From positions 1 through 64,000 of the forward strand of contig NZ_JBASBH010000037.1 in NCBI RefSeq assembly GCF_049651025.1: a stretch of DNA of 64,000 nucleotides, read 5' to 3'. This DNA is from Parvibaculum sp049651025. Its GTDB lineage: Bacteria; Pseudomonadota; Alphaproteobacteria; Parvibaculales; Parvibaculaceae. The stretch's first letter is position 1; the number at the start of each line of letters is the position of its first letter. The position numbers and the translations under genes are program-made. Shown here piece after piece: positions 18,500-27,809 of this stretch. The notes beneath the pieces are model-generated. The model was not told the origin of the DNA, searched no databases, and was given only the letters and a program-made list of their open reading frames with translations.

Positions 18500-21400
18500 C
18501 GGATGAAGCCAGACAAAATGGATCGACGCGCCCCGCGATAATGCGGGACTTCACGGCTTTTGTTGATCGGCTGATGCCGCGACGAGGCGCATCGTTTACC
18601 TCGCCCGAAGAGCCCATTCGCGCCGAACTCTTCAGCATCGAGCGGCTGGAGCAACATGCCGAAAGCCTCGCTGCCGCGCAGCGCGTATCTCAGGACGCCG
18701 TTGTAAAGCAGCACACGCCACGACTCTATGCCAACGCCCAGGTTCTGATCGCCGCCTATCGCGTGATCGTCGGGGCGACGCGCGCCCATCGACCGATTAC
18801 ACCGGCAGCAGAATGGCTGCTCGACAATTTTCATATTGTGAACGAGCAGATCCGCAAGATCGAGGACGACTTGCCGCCGGGCTTCTATCGCATGTTGCCG
18901 AAGCTGATCGATGGGCCGCTGGCAGGCTTCCCGCGCGTCTTCGGTGTTGCCTGGGCGCTTGTTGCGCATACCGATAGTGCGTTCGACATTCCCAAGCTCA
19001 CGCGCCTCGTGGTGGCCTATCAGCGCGTTCAGCCTCTCACCATCGGCGAGCTATGGGCCGTTGCGATCACCTTGCGCATCACACTTGTGGAGAATTTGCG
19101 CCGCCTGGCCGAGGCGATCGTCGTGCGTCTGGAGGCAAGCCAGCAGGCCGATGCTCTTGCCGACCGGGCTCTGGCGGCGGAGCCGGGCAGCGCAGAGGCC
19201 AATGCAGCCATATTGCGCGACCTTGATCTTGTCCCCTGGTCCACCGCATTTGGCGTCCAACTGTCCCAGCGGTTGCGCGACCGCGATCCCGATGTCACGC
19301 CCGCGCTGCGATGGCTGAACGAAAAACTCGCGCAGGAGGGGACGACCACGGACCGGATCGTGCGCGACGAGGTCCAGCGCCAGAGTGCGATGAACGTGAC
19401 CGTCCGAAACGTCATCACGAGCATGCGGCTGATCTCGACAATCAGCTGGGCGGAATGGTTCGAATCCGTGAGTCTCGTCGACGAGACGCTGCGCGAGGGC
19501 AGTGATTTTGCTGACATGGATTTTCCGACCCGCGATCTTTACCGCCGCGCCATCGAGGATATCGCGCGCAAGTCGGGACGTTCCGAGATCGAGGTCGCCC
19601 AGAAGGCGATAGCTGCGGCACAGGCGGCGACGGCCACCGACCATGAACGCGACCCCGGCTATTACCTCATTTCGAAAGGCCGCCGCGCTTTCCAGCAACA
19701 GTTCGGCTATCGCGTTCCGCTGTGGAGGCGCGCATTGCGCGTCACCATGGGCGGCATATACGGCTATGTCGGAATGATCGCGTTCATCACCGCCGTCGTT
19801 CTCGCTCTCGGGCTGATCGGCGCGGGCGCGGGCACGCTCAATGGCTGGATAGCTTTGGTGCTCGCGATTGTGGGGCTAATCCCCGCATCCGATGTGGCGG
19901 TAGCGCTGGTCAATCGTCTCATCACACAAAATGTGGGCGCCGTGCTCTTGCCGGGCCTCGGACTTCGGCAGGGTGTACCGGCGGAACTGCGCACTATCGT
20001 CGTTGTGCCATCGCTGCTGACCAGTCAGGAGGCGGTCGAAAGTCAGCTCGAACGATTGGAAGTTCACTATCTGTCGAATGCCGACGACAATCTGCATTTC
20101 GCGATGCTGTCGGATTATTCGGATTCCACCGAGCAAAATTCCGCCGCCGACGAAATGTTGGTTGCCTATGCCGCCGAAGGGATCGCTCGCCTCAATCAGC
20201 AACACGGACCGGCGAATGCGGGCGATCGCTTCTTTCTGCTCCATCGTCGACGTCTGTGGAACGAGGGCGAAGGAAAGTGGATCGGCTGGGAGCGAAAGCG
20301 CGGCAAGCTGCATGAGCTGAACCGGCTGCTGCGTGGCGCAACGGACACCACCTTCCTGAATGTGGGTGGGAAGCTCACCACGTTGCCGCCCGACATCCGC
20401 TATGTCATCACGCTCGACGCGGATACACGCATGCCGATCGGCGTGGCCAATCGGCTGATTGGCAAAATGGCGCATCCCCTCATGCGTCCGCTTTTCGATC
20501 CGCGTCTGGGCCGTGTCGTGGAGGGACATGGAATTCTTCAGCCGCGCGTGACGCCCTCGCTGCCTGTCGGGCGCGAAGGATCGCTGTTCCAGCGGGCCTT
20601 TTCCGGTCCCACCGGCCTTGATCCATATGCCTTTGCCGCTTCCGACGTCTATCAGGATCTGTTCGAGGAAGGCTCATATGTCGGCAAGGGAATCTACGAT
20701 ATCGACATCGTTGAACGCGCGATGGCCGGACGCATTCCCGAATGCATGGTCTTGAGCCACGATCTGCTGGAAGGGATATTCACGCGTGCGGGTCTTGCGT
20801 CCGATATTGAGGTCGTTGAGGAATTTCCCTCGCGTTACGACGTTGCAGCAGCGCGCCAGCACCGCTGGACCCGCGGAGACTGGCAGTTGCTGCCCTGGAT
20901 TTTCGGTCGTGGACGCGATGCTGGCGGCAAGTCCGAAAGATGCGCCATTCCGCTGATCGGACGCTGGAAGCTGCTCGACAATCTGCGTCGCTCGCTCTCT
21001 GCACCTGCTGGCCTTCTCGCGCTCATCATTGGTTGGCTCCTGCCGCTCCATGCGGCACTCGCATGGACCATCTTCCTGCTCTTCACGATCGCGTTTCCGC
21101 CGCTCCTCCCCGCCATCGCGGGCATTGTTCCCAAGCGCGCAAGCGTCTCGATGAGCAATCATCTGAAATGCCTCGGCAGGGATTTCGCGCTCGGTTTCCT
21201 GCAAAGCGGGTTTTTCGTCACTTTTCTTGCGCATCAGGCGTGGTTGACGGTCGATGCCGTGGCGCGAACATTGTACCGGCAGATCATCTCCGGTCGCCGG
21301 CTGCTCGAATGGACCACGGCGGCGCAAGTGAACGAAGAGGCGCAGTTCGATACACGTGCGCTCTGGATACAGATCGCCGCGAGCGCCGCTTTCGCATTCG

Positions 21401-24400
21401 TGGTCGGTGTGGTCATTGCGTTTGCCGGGCATCACGCCTGGCCGATCGCCGTCCCGTTTGGCGTCCTGTGGGTTTTATCGCCTGTGGTTGCGCGGCTGGC
21501 GAGCCTGCCGCCACCTGCGGCGGGGCATCTCTCCGTGACTGCCTCCGATACGAGGGCGCTGCGTCTGATCGCGCGGCGCACATGGCGTTATTTCGAAACT
21601 TTCGTGACGGTGGAAGACAATATGCTTCCGCCTGACAATTTTCAGGAGACGCCCCATCCGGTGGTGGCGCATCGAACTTCACCGACAAATATCGGCCTCT
21701 ATCTGCTTGCCGTCGTCGCCGCGCGGAATTTCGGCTGGCAAAATCTTCTGAACACGCTTGGCAGGCTCGAAGCGACGCTTGCCACCATGAACAAGCTCGA
21801 GCGTTTTCGCGGCCATTTCTACAATTGGTACGATACGCAGGACCTGAGGGCGCTGGAGCCGAAATATATTTCCTCTGTCGACAGCGGAAATATGGCGGGT
21901 CATCTGATAGCGCTCGCAAATGCCTGCGAAGAGATGGCCAGGCAGCCGGCGTTTAGTCCCAGCTGGATCGACGGATTGAAAGATGGCCGCGATCTCGTGG
22001 TCGAATCTTTGGGCGTCGATTCAAAATCAGAGCGCTCATCCAGGCTGGTGGCCGCTATTGAGGATTTCTCTCAGCTCCTTGAGCGGCCCGTGGACACCGC
22101 ATTTCACATCGGGTTGCTTCTGGACGACCTGCTTCCTTGCGCCAACGCGATTGCAGGGGAAGCCGCAAATCAGGGATATCAGGAAGTTTCGATCTGGGCC
22201 GAAAGCCTGCGCGCCACGGTTCAGGCGCATAGGCGCGACCTCGAAACTCTGATGCCGTGGATCGGCATTGTCGCGAGAAACTCGACCTTGCTTGGAGACA
22301 GCACAACCGTCTTCGGCCTTTCCGAGATACCCACGCTTGAGCGTCTGCCGCAGCTTTGCGAGACGGTGATAAGCGACATCGAGGCAGGAATGGCGGAGAC
22401 GCTGGATGAGAGCCCCGATTTCACGATGCTGATCCGCGCACTCGAAAAATCCGCGGAAACGGCGCGTCAGCTCCTGAATCGCCTGTCGGCGCTCGCTGAA
22501 ACTTTCAAGACGATGGCGATCTCCATGGAATTCGGCTTCTTGTACGATTCCGTCCGCCAACTTCTGTCCATCGGTTACCGCGCTGAAGATGGCAGTCTCG
22601 ATTCCAATTTCTATGATCTTCTTGCCTCGGAAGCGCGGCTCGCAAGTTTCGTCGCCATTGCGAAGGGCGACATACCGGCGCAACACTGGTTCCGGCTCGG
22701 GCGGACCATGACGCCAATCAGCGGCGGATCGGGCTTGATCTCATGGTCGGGATCGATGTTTGAATATCTGATGCCCTCGCTCGTCATGCGCGCGCCTGCA
22801 GGCAGCCTGCTCGAACATACCAACCGTCTGATTGTGCGTAGGCAGATAGATTATGGCAGATCTCTCGGCATTCCATGGGGCATGTCAGAATCTCAATATA
22901 ACGCGCGCGACATCGAGCAGACCTACCAATATTCGAGCTTTGGCGTTCCCGATCTCGGCTACAAGCGCGCATTGGCTGAAAATACCGTCATAGCGCCCTA
23001 TGCAGCGGCGCTGGCCGCGATGATCGACCCTGTCGCTGCGGTTCGAAATTTCGTCCGCCTCACAAGTCTGGGCGCGCGCGGTCAATATGGCTGGTACGAG
23101 GCCCTCGACTACACGCATTCGCGCGTGCCCGACGGCGTGCAATTCGCGATCGTGCGGGCCTATATGGCGCATCACCAGGCAATGGCCGTGGTCGCCATTG
23201 CCAATGCGCTTCAGGACGGCGCAATGCGCGGCCACTTCCATGCCGAGACATTCGTCCAGGCGGCAGAGCTGCTGCTGCAGGAACGCATGCCCCGCGATAT
23301 CGCGCTTGCTCGTCAGCCGCCCGAACATACGACGGAGGCGAGCGAGGCTGAAAGCCTCGTGCCTGAGGTTCAGCGCCGCTATACGCGCGCCTATTCGCGC
23401 GTGCCGCGGACACAACTTCTTTCGAATGGCCGCTATTCGGTGATGGTGACTGCTGCGGGTTCGGGGTACAGCCGCTGGCGCGACATTGCGATCACGCGCT
23501 GGCGCGAGGATACGACCGGCGACGGCTGGGGCGCTTACATCTTTCTGCGTGATGTGAAGAATGGCAATGTCTGGTCCGCCGGTTACCAGCCGAGCGGCGT
23601 GGCGCCCGATACCTACGCGGTAGCCTTTTCGGAAGATCACGCTGAGATCGTCAGACAGGATGGCACGCTCGACGTCAAACTCGAGATCGCCGTTTCGCCG
23701 GAGGACGACGCGGAGGTCCGGCGTGTTTCGATCACTAATCACGGTACGCGAGAGCGCGAGATCGAACTGACCTCCTACGCCGAAATCGCGCTGGCGCGGC
23801 AATCAGACGATTTGATGCATCCCGCCTTCGCCAAACTATTCGTTGAAACGGAATTCGTGCCGAGCCTCGGTGCGATTCTCGCCACAAGGCGGAGGCGTTC
23901 GGACAGCGACCCGAAAGTCTGGGCGGCGCATCTGGTTGTCGTTGAAGGCGAGACGTCAGGTGATGTTCAGTTTGAAACGGATCGCGCGCGCTTTCTGGGG
24001 CGTGGCCAAACCACCCGAACGCCTGTCGCGGTTTGCGACGGCTGGCCTTTGTCGAATACTGCCGGCCCGGTTCTCGATCCGGTTTTCAGCCTGCGTCGAC
24101 ATGTGCGGATTCCGCGCGGCGCCACGGCGCGGTTGGCCTTCTGGACCATCGCGGCGCCGACGCGAGAAGCGGTGCTCGACCTTGCCGACAAGCATCATGA
24201 TGCGATGGCGTTTGAGCGGGCGACCATGCTCGCCTGGACGCAAGCGCAGATGCAGCTTCATCATCTGGGAATTACTTCCGATGAAGCCCATCTCTTTCAG
24301 CGGCTCGCCAACCACATACTTTATTCAGACCCCGCCTTGCGCCCCGCGCCGAACATCCTCGCGCGCGGCGCGGGCAAGGCATCTACCCTCTGGGCGCAGG

Positions 24401-27279
24401 GCATATCGGGCGACTTTCCAATCGTTCTTCTGGAGGTCGCGGAAGAAGATGATCTCGACCTCGTCCGCCAACTGCTCCGCGCCCATGAATATTGGAAGCT
24501 CAAGCAACTGACCGTCGATCTCGTGATCGTGAACAAGCATGCACCGTCTTATGTGCAGGATCTGCAGAATTCTCTGGATGCCTTGGTGCGCATGAATCGC
24601 TCGGCACCCAAGGTGAAGAGCGATAGCGCGGCGGGTATGATATTTGTCTTGCGCGGCGATCTCGTGTCGAAAGAAATACTCGATTTGCTGCGCAGCACGG
24701 CGCGCGCCGTATTGACTGGCGGTCGCGGCACTCTCGGGGAGCAGATCAACCGCGCCCGAGATTTCAAGCCGCCGGTTGCTCCGCAGCCCTGGCCTGTCAG
24801 CGCGAAGGTCGTGCCCGAGCGTTCGCGGCCGCATCCACCGCTTGAATTCTTCAATGGCTTTGGCGGTTTCGGCGCAGACGGGCGTGAATATGTGACGATC
24901 CTCGAGGGGACGAACTGTACGCCCGCGCCGTGGATCAATGTGATTGCCAACCCGTCTTTCGGCTTTCAGGTTTCCACCGAGGGTGGCGGTTTTACCTGGG
25001 CGCTTAACAGCCAGCAAAACCAGCTTACGCCTTGGTCGAACGATGCTGTCGGCGATGCGCCGGGCGAGGTGTTCTATATACGCGACGACGATACGGGCGA
25101 GGTCTGGAGCCCCACCGCGCTTCCGATCCGCGAGGAAGCACCCCCCTATATCGTCGCGCATGGTCAGGGTTATAGCCGCTTTGAGCATAGCGGACACGGC
25201 GTGACGCTTGAGCTTCTTCAGTTCGTTCCTGTCGATGACTCGATAAAAATTTCGCGACTGAAAATCACCAATCAATCGCGACGCACCCGCCGCCTTTCGA
25301 TCACGGCTTACATAGAATGGGTGCTCGGTGCCTCGCGGTCAGCGTCTGCGCCTTTCATTATCACTGAAATCGATTCTCAGACCGGCGCGATGTTTGCGCA
25401 AAATCCATGGAGCAACGATTTCGGTGAACGCATAGCATTCGCCGATCTCGCCGGACAGCAGACGGCATGGACCGGGGACCGCGCCGAGTTCGTCGGCCGC
25501 GATGGCACGCTCGCCCGCCCCGTCGGATTGGCTCAAGACGCAGAGCTTTCCAACCGCGTCGGCGCGGGCCTCGATCCCTGCGCTGCCTTGCAAACATCTG
25601 TCGTGCTCGATGCATCGGGCGTCGTCGAGGTGATCTGCTTCCTCGGCGAGACGGCAAACAGGCCCGACGCGCAGGCGCTGGTCGCCAAATATCGCGCTGC
25701 CGATCTCGATGCGATTTTTGCCGCCGTGGCGGCGCAATGGGATGACATAACGGGTGCTGTGCAGATCAAGACGCCAGACCGTGCGCTGGACATATTGGTG
25801 AACCGCTGGTTGCCTTACCAGACGCTCGCCTGCCGGGTTTGGGCGCGCACGGGATTTTATCAGGCCAGCGGCGCATACGGATTTCGCGATCAGCTTCAGG
25901 ATGTCATGGCGCTTTGCATATCGCGCCCCGACCTGACGCGCGCTCACTTGCTTCGCGCAGCCGCACGACAATTTCCCGAAGGCGATGTTCAACACTGGTG
26001 GTTGCCTGAAGGTGGACAGGGCATTCGCACCCGCGTCGCCGATGATCGGGTATGGCTTGCTTATGTCACCGCGCATTATGTCGAGGTGACCGGCGATCTG
26101 TCCGTGCTCGACGAAATGGTGCCCTTCCTGGAAGGGCCGCTCCTGCTCGAAGGCGAGCATGATGCGTTTTTCAAGCCGACGATTTCCGTAAAGGAAGTCA
26201 CCCTCTTCGAGCATTGCACCTTGGCGCTCGACCAAAGCCTCGCCACGGGTGTGCATGGATTGCCGCTCATGGGAACCGGCGATTGGAACGACGGCATGGA
26301 TCGTGTCGGTGGCGGCGGCAAGGGCGAAAGTGTTTGGCTCGGCTGGTTCCTCTATTCGACGCTTCAAACATTCGCGCAAATCGCCGAGCGTCGTGGCGAT
26401 GCCACCCACGCGAAGGAATGGATGGAATACACGCGCACCCTGAACACTTCTCTGGAGGAGCAGGCATGGGATGGCGACTGGTATCGCCGTGCATATTTCG
26501 ATGACGGAACACCGCTCGGCTCGGCATCGAACAGCGAATGCCGCATCGATTCCATTGCGCAATCATGGAGCGTGATCTCGGGCGGTGCCGAGGCGCAACG
26601 TGCGAAACGCGCGATGGCGGCGGTCGACAAATACCTTGTGCGCCGCGACGATCGGATAGCGCTGCTGTTCACGCCGCCTTTCGAACACGCGGTTCCAGAC
26701 CCCGGCTATATTAAAGGCTACCCGGCGGGCATTCGTGAAAATGGCGGGCAATACACACATGCCGCCGTCTGGTCGGTATTCGCATTCGCCAAACTCGGCG
26801 ATGGCGACAAGGCGTTCGAATTATTGTCCTTGATCAATCCGATCAATCACGCCGACTCGCCGACGAGGGTGCATCGCTACAAGGTGGAGCCCTATGTCGT
26901 CAGTGCCGATATTTATTCCAGACCGCCGCATGTCGGGCGGGGTGGGTGGACCTGGTACACCGGCTCTGCGGGATGGACATATCGCGGGGCGCTCGAGGCT
27001 GTTCTCGGATTTCAGTTGCGGGGCAATAAGCTGTTCATGGACCCCTGCATTCCCAAAAACTGGCCCGGCTACGAAATTTCATTCCGCCACGGCAGCGCGC
27101 TCTACGAGATCAGCGTCGACAATCCGCTCGGAATTTGCCGCGGCATTCTGACGATCGAACTCGATGGCGAGTTGCTGTCTGAAAAATCGAACTTGATCCC
27201 GCTGGTCGATGACGGGGCGAGCCATCAACTTAAAATCGTTCTGGGAGAAAAGCTGGAGCAGGATGGCGGCCGCGGATAA
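18496..27279 (+). CDS. ndvB: cyclic beta-glucan synthase (GT84 plus GH94, NdvB/ChvB/Cgs type)
   Basis: About 2,927 aa, similar to other Cgs proteins (2,800-2,900), starting at the ATGA overlap with pgl. It makes cyclic beta-1,2-glucan, a periplasmic osmoprotectant and envelope glucan, at the inner membrane. Membrane helices lie near residues 415-475, 835-880 and 955-1000, flanking the GT84 domain with its metal-binding LDADTRMP (about 639) and RQHRWTRGDW (about 785). A glycoamylase-like domain covers roughly 1,385-1,570. A GH94 phosphorylase-like region follows, with beta-sandwich modules near 1,640 and 2,115 and the (alpha/alpha)6 part with GFRDQLQDV (about 2,460) and catalytic GDWNDGMD (about 2,594); in the family it controls chain length. 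No ndvA-like exporter is nearby. Coupling to a stress-promoter pentose phosphate operon is notable. Confidence 0.93.
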   Translation: MTDEARQNGSTRPAIMRDFTAFVDRLMPRRGASFTSPEEPIRAELFSIERLEQHAESLAAAQRVSQDAVVKQHTPRLYANAQVLIAAYRVIVGATRAHRPITPAAEWLLDNFHIVNEQIRKIEDDLPPGFYRMLPKLIDGPLAGFPRVFGVAWALVAHTDSAFDIPKLTRLVVAYQRVQPLTIGELWAVAITLRITLVENLRRLAEAIVVRLEASQQADALADRALAAEPGSAEANAAILRDLDLVPWSTAFGVQLSQRLRDRDPDVTPALRWLNEKLAQEGTTTDRIVRDEVQRQSAMNVTVRNVITSMRLISTISWAEWFESVSLVDETLREGSDFADMDFPTRDLYRRAIEDIARKSGRSEIEVAQKAIAAAQAATATDHERDPGYYLISKGRRAFQQQFGYRVPLWRRALRVTMGGIYGYVGMIAFITAVVLALGLIGAGAGTLNGWIALVLAIVGLIPASDVAVALVNRLITQNVGAVLLPGLGLRQGVPAELRTIVVVPSLLTSQEAVESQLERLEVHYLSNADDNLHFAMLSDYSDSTEQNSAADEMLVAYAAEGIARLNQQHGPANAGDRFFLLHRRRLWNEGEGKWIGWERKRGKLHELNRLLRGATDTTFLNVGGKLTTLPPDIRYVITLDADTRMPIGVANRLIGKMAHPLMRPLFDPRLGRVVEGHGILQPRVTPSLPVGREGSLFQRAFSGPTGLDPYAFAASDVYQDLFEEGSYVGKGIYDIDIVERAMAGRIPECMVLSHDLLEGIFTRAGLASDIEVVEEFPSRYDVAAARQHRWTRGDWQLLPWIFGRGRDAGGKSERCAIPLIGRWKLLDNLRRSLSAPAGLLALIIGWLLPLHAALAWTIFLLFTIAFPPLLPAIAGIVPKRASVSMSNHLKCLGRDFALGFLQSGFFVTFLAHQAWLTVDAVARTLYRQIISGRRLLEWTTAAQVNEEAQFDTRALWIQIAASAAFAFVVGVVIAFAGHHAWPIAVPFGVLWVLSPVVARLASLPPPAAGHLSVTASDTRALRLIARRTWRYFETFVTVEDNMLPPDNFQETPHPVVAHRTSPTNIGLYLLAVVAARNFGWQNLLNTLGRLEATLATMNKLERFRGHFYNWYDTQDLRALEPKYISSVDSGNMAGHLIALANACEEMARQPAFSPSWIDGLKDGRDLVVESLGVDSKSERSSRLVAAIEDFSQLLERPVDTAFHIGLLLDDLLPCANAIAGEAANQGYQEVSIWAESLRATVQAHRRDLETLMPWIGIVARNSTLLGDSTTVFGLSEIPTLERLPQLCETVISDIEAGMAETLDESPDFTMLIRALEKSAETARQLLNRLSALAETFKTMAISMEFGFLYDSVRQLLSIGYRAEDGSLDSNFYDLLASEARLASFVAIAKGDIPAQHWFRLGRTMTPISGGSGLISWSGSMFEYLMPSLVMRAPAGSLLEHTNRLIVRRQIDYGRSLGIPWGMSESQYNARDIEQTYQYSSFGVPDLGYKRALAENTVIAPYAAALAAMIDPVAAVRNFVRLTSLGARGQYGWYEALDYTHSRVPDGVQFAIVRAYMAHHQAMAVVAIANALQDGAMRGHFHAETFVQAAELLLQERMPRDIALARQPPEHTTEASEAESLVPEVQRRYTRAYSRVPRTQLLSNGRYSVMVTAAGSGYSRWRDIAITRWREDTTGDGWGAYIFLRDVKNGNVWSAGYQPSGVAPDTYAVAFSEDHAEIVRQDGTLDVKLEIAVSPEDDAEVRRVSITNHGTREREIELTSYAEIALARQSDDLMHPAFAKLFVETEFVPSLGAILATRRRRSDSDPKVWAAHLVVVEGETSGDVQFETDRARFLGRGQTTRTPVAVCDGWPLSNTAGPVLDPVFSLRRHVRIPRGATARLAFWTIAAPTREAVLDLADKHHDAMAFERATMLAWTQAQMQLHHLGITSDEAHLFQRLANHILYSDPALRPAPNILARGAGKASTLWAQGISGDFPIVLLEVAEEDDLDLVRQLLRAHEYWKLKQLTVDLVIVNKHAPSYVQDLQNSLDALVRMNRSAPKVKSDSAAGMIFVLRGDLVSKEILDLLRSTARAVLTGGRGTLGEQINRARDFKPPVAPQPWPVSAKVVPERSRPHPPLEFFNGFGGFGADGREYVTILEGTNCTPAPWINVIANPSFGFQVSTEGGGFTWALNSQQNQLTPWSNDAVGDAPGEVFYIRDDDTGEVWSPTALPIREEAPPYIVAHGQGYSRFEHSGHGVTLELLQFVPVDDSIKISRLKITNQSRRTRRLSITAYIEWVLGASRSASAPFIITEIDSQTGAMFAQNPWSNDFGERIAFADLAGQQTAWTGDRAEFVGRDGTLARPVGLAQDAELSNRVGAGLDPCAALQTSVVLDASGVVEVICFLGETANRPDAQALVAKYRAADLDAIFAAVAAQWDDITGAVQIKTPDRALDILVNRWLPYQTLACRVWARTGFYQASGAYGFRDQLQDVMALCISRPDLTRAHLLRAAARQFPEGDVQHWWLPEGGQGIRTRVADDRVWLAYVTAHYVEVTGDLSVLDEMVPFLEGPLLLEGEHDAFFKPTISVKEVTLFEHCTLALDQSLATGVHGLPLMGTGDWNDGMDRVGGGGKGESVWLGWFLYSTLQTFAQIAERRGDATHAKEWMEYTRTLNTSLEEQAWDGDWYRRAYFDDGTPLGSASNSECRIDSIAQSWSVISGGAEAQRAKRAMAAVDKYLVRRDDRIALLFTPPFEHAVPDPGYIKGYPAGIRENGGQYTHAAVWSVFAFAKLGDGDKAFELLSLINPINHADSPTRVHRYKVEPYVVSADIYSRPPHVGRGGWTWYTGSAGWTYRGALEAVLGFQLRGNKLFMDPCIPKNWPGYEISFRHGSALYEISVDNPLGICRGILTIELDGELLSEKSNLIPLVDDGASHQLKIVLGEKLEQDGGRG

Positions 27280-27323
27280 GTCACCGACGCCTTCTTGCCG
27301 CCATCGAAAGGGGCACAGCGGGA
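27280..27323. other. convergent spacer between ndvB and fdxA
   Basis: 44 bp between two converging genes. No hairpin with a T-run was seen. Confidence 0.4.
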
Positions 27324-27662
27324 CTAGTCACCAATGCCGGGTTTCTCGCTGAACTGAGACAGCTTTTCCTTGATGCCGTTCATCTCGTCGGCATCGGTTG
27401 GCGGATCGCGCTTCTGCGTGATGTTCGGCCAGATTTGCGCATATTTGTGATTGAGTGCTAGCCAGTCGTCGGTTGCGGCTTTGTCGGTATCGGGAAAGAT
27501 CGCCTCGGCGGGGCATTCGGGCACGCAGACGCCGCAGTCGATGCATTCGTCAGGGTGAATGACCAGCATGTTCTCATCCTCATAGAAGCAATCGACCGGG
27601 CAGACCTCAACGCAGTCCATATATTTGCATCGAATGCAGTTGTCGGTGACGACGAAGGTCAT
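27324..27662 (-). CDS. fdxA: seven-iron ferredoxin FdxA
   Basis: 112 aa from ATG 27662, with GGAGAT as ribosome site; the longer open frame upstream has no family sequence. Cysteines in NCIRCKYMDCVEVCPVDCF (residues 8-26) and ECIDCGVCVPECP fit one [3Fe-4S] and one [4Fe-4S] cluster. The C-terminal half (WPNITQKRDPP) is the usual alphaproteobacterial FdxA extension. It is a small cytoplasmic electron carrier. It diverges from the heme-copper-like gene across the region carrying the shared motif. Confidence 0.94.
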   Translation of the reverse strand: MTFVVTDNCIRCKYMDCVEVCPVDCFYEDENMLVIHPDECIDCGVCVPECPAEAIFPDTDKAATDDWLALNHKYAQIWPNITQKRDPPTDADEMNGIKEKLSQFSEKPGIGD

Positions 27663-27720
27663 AATTCCATCTCCCATGAAAAGCGGTCCATGCCGATTAC
27701 CCTTCGGTGGCGCGGCCCGC

Positions 27721-27786
27721 AAAAGAGGTATTTTGTATATTGCTTTGTTTCGATCTTTTAAATAAGGTATTTCCAACACCTCTTTT
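27721..27786. repeat. perfect 9 bp inverted repeat in the fdxA/membrane protein intergenic region
   Basis: AAAAGAGGT (27721-27729) and its exact complement ACCTCTTTT (27778-27786), 48 bp apart. The left arm overlaps the proposed NsrR-type site. The intervening DNA is markedly AT-rich. It may be two operator half-sites or a looping pair. Confidence 0.45.
27725..27743 (+). promoter_or_regulatory. candidate NsrR-type operator A
   Basis: GAGGTATTT (27725-27733) resembles the known NsrR half-site GATGYATTT (8 of 9) and is followed by TGTATATTGC. The site lies between divergent fdxA and the membrane protein gene. Aligned with operator B near nsrR, 12 of the first 17 bases agree. The right half of the dyad is poor. 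Confidence 0.4.
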
Positions 27787-27809
27787 AAGGCGAGCAAACG
27801 GAGTTCGTC

